A stretch of 64,000 nt of DNA, from positions 186,001 to 250,000 of the forward strand of contig NZ_BCYY01000001.1 of assembly GCF_001598435.1 (NCBI RefSeq), given 5' to 3'. This document shows, piece by piece, positions 63,168-64,000 of the stretch. This stretch comes from Sphingomonas pituitosa NBRC 102491 (GTDB lineage Bacteria; Pseudomonadota; Alphaproteobacteria; Sphingomonadales; Sphingomonadaceae). The notes beneath the pieces are model-generated. The model was not told the DNA's origin. It made no database searches and saw nothing but the letters and a program-made list of their open reading frames with translations. A program made the position numbers and the translations under genes. The first letter of the stretch is position 1; every line of letters begins with the position of its first letter.

Positions 63168-63196
63168 GCTATACTTTCGCAAGCTGCCGTTAACAA
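63168..63196 (-). promoter_or_regulatory. Sigma-70 promoter of dksA
   Basis: On the reverse strand TTGTTA, 17 bases, TATAGC (4 of 6 matches in both boxes). It lies 62 bases from the dksA start codon and implies a leader of about 55 nt. Confidence 0.5.
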
Positions 63197-63418
63197 GCCA
63201 ATGCCGCGAAAGCTTTTTGGCGGGAATTCCCTATAGTTCGGTAGAAATTAGCCCCGCCTGAACCACCTGCACTTTTTTCGGTTTCGGGTCGAGATAGATA
63301 CGGCAGATCGGGTGTCCCGCGACGAGCCTTGTCCTGAATTCGTACAATGGCCCGCGCATGAAGCGACTATTCGAGCGTCGGCGGCGGACGAAACGGCCTG
63401 CCTCGTCCGCCGGGACGT

Positions 63419-63928
63419 TCAGGCGGCCTGCAATGCCTTCTCGATCTCGGGGACCGGGTGGTCGGTCAGATCCTTCGCCAGTTCGCCCTTCAACCGCTCG
63501 CTGACGCTGGCGTGATAGTGTTTGCGCAGTTCTCCCAGCGTCTTGGGCGGCGCGATGATGATCAGCGACTCGAAGCCGTTGCGCAGCGCCTCCTCCTTCA
63601 ACATGCCCGCGACTTCGGCCGCGAAGCGATCCTCTTCCAACTGGTGGAAATCGGTTTCGCCCATCGTGCCTCGCGCCGGCGCGAACCGGGCACCGCCGCC
63701 CTGCGCGTGCATCGACCCGCCCTGCGCCACCGCCGGCGCGCCGGGCCCCGATTGGCTGGACGACGAGCGGCCCGACGAATCGGTCTTCTGGTCGGAGTCC
63801 TTCGGATTCGGGTGGAGCTCCTTCCGGACCACTTCGAGGTTGAGATATTCGGCGTCGCCCTGATTGCGCAGCATCAGCAGCTTGCGGCCATCGGCGACCA
63901 CCACCATCGCATCGTGGGGAACCAGCAT
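63419..63928 (-). CDS. Host attachment protein (Hat) family
   Basis: A 169-aa protein of the family annotated as required for attachment to host cells. The start MLVPHDAMVVVADGRKLLMLRNQGD, a Ser/Gly/Gln-rich linker, FHQLEEDRFAAEVAGMLKEEALRNGFESLIIIAPPKTLGELRKHYH and the terminal KDLTDHPVPEIEKAL are conserved in this group, whose fold is related to the release-factor eRF1 family. The name derives from Agrobacterium; the biochemical function is unknown. AAGGAGAG lies 4 bases before the ATG. The next 72 bases to the window edge hold its upstream region; the 312-base gap on the other side to dksA contains the dksA promoter and nothing else that I can mark. Confidence 0.82.
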   Translation of the reverse strand: MLVPHDAMVVVADGRKLLMLRNQGDAEYLNLEVVRKELHPNPKDSDQKTDSSGRSSSSQSGPGAPAVAQGGSMHAQGGGARFAPARGTMGETDFHQLEEDRFAAEVAGMLKEEALRNGFESLIIIAPPKTLGELRKHYHASVSERLKGELAKDLTDHPVPEIEKALQAA

Positions 63929-64000
63929 CGCGCTCTCCTTCAACCTGTTGGATCAGGTACCACCAACGGGCGGGCGGCGGCGGGGTTGCGTGGGGAACGG

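Overview
The window looks like a chromosomal segment of a Sphingomonas-like alphaproteobacterium. It is very GC-rich (codon third positions mostly G or C). It carries two PEPxxWA-CTERM proteins, an alginate_export-type porin, an L9 protein with an acidic C-terminal tail, a DksA with the alphaproteobacterial degenerate zinc finger and an RcdA-like (DUF1465) protein. No insertion sequences, phage genes, CRISPR arrays, tRNA or rRNA genes were seen. Genes are dense and many neighbours overlap by 4 nt (ATGA), so most clusters read as translationally coupled operons. Everything here is read from sequence alone. Family names are by motif recognition, not by database search.

Layout, left part. 0-8 kb: the end of a DUF2384-like antitoxin, a PEP-CTERM protein, a YaiI-family protein, an alginate-export porin, a Cache-type chemoreceptor and an S10 carboxypeptidase. 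7.4-12.4 kb: a reverse-strand fatty-acid cluster (fabD, fabG, a secreted unknown, acpP, fabF, mltG) with a terminator-like hairpin between acpP and fabF. 12.7-16.8 kb: a second PEP-CTERM protein, rpsF-rpsR-rplI and the potassium transporter kup. 16.8-21.2 kb: a SulP transporter coupled to a beta-carbonic anhydrase, then an EnvZ/OmpR-like two-component pair. 21.8-28.3 kb: a cobalamin riboswitch followed by seven late B12-assembly genes (cobT, a cobC-type phosphatase, cobS, a cobD/cobC-type aminotransferase, cbiB, cobQ, cobU). No corrin-ring genes are present, which suggests corrinoid salvage.

Middle part. 28.4-34.7 kb: a membrane dipeptidase, then a MarR-controlled aromatic-acid-type efflux operon (FUSC, DUF1656, HlyD, NodT-type outer-membrane factor) with a clear palindromic operator. 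34.7-39.8 kb: pncB, a DUF2332 protein, a CHASE3-like chemoreceptor with two overlapping mini-ORFs in its leader, and a small membrane protein. 39.9-43.9 kb: methionine salvage (mtnB-mtnD-mtnC-mtnA, with a convergent aminotransferase likely to be the last step). 44-48.8 kb: an L,D-transpeptidase-like lipoprotein, glutamine-dependent nadE preceded by an unexplained structured leader, and a hybrid histidine kinase with an ethylene-receptor-type copper-binding membrane domain.

Right part. 48.8-52.5 kb: mobA, fdhD and a YdeP-type molybdopterin oxidoreductase on divergent strands. 52.5-59 kb: a GH3 glycosidase, a Gfo/Idh oxidoreductase, a GGDEF-GAF pair and an altronate dehydratase-like uxaA with a palindrome in front. 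59-64 kb: small housekeeping and regulatory genes (gamma-carbonic anhydrase, nitronate monooxygenase, rcdA-like, two YdcH/DUF465 proteins, PilZ, dksA and a Hat-family protein). The observations most worth following are the three-way-junction leader before nadE, the ethylene-receptor-like kinase, and the mini-ORFs in the chemoreceptor and cobalamin leaders.
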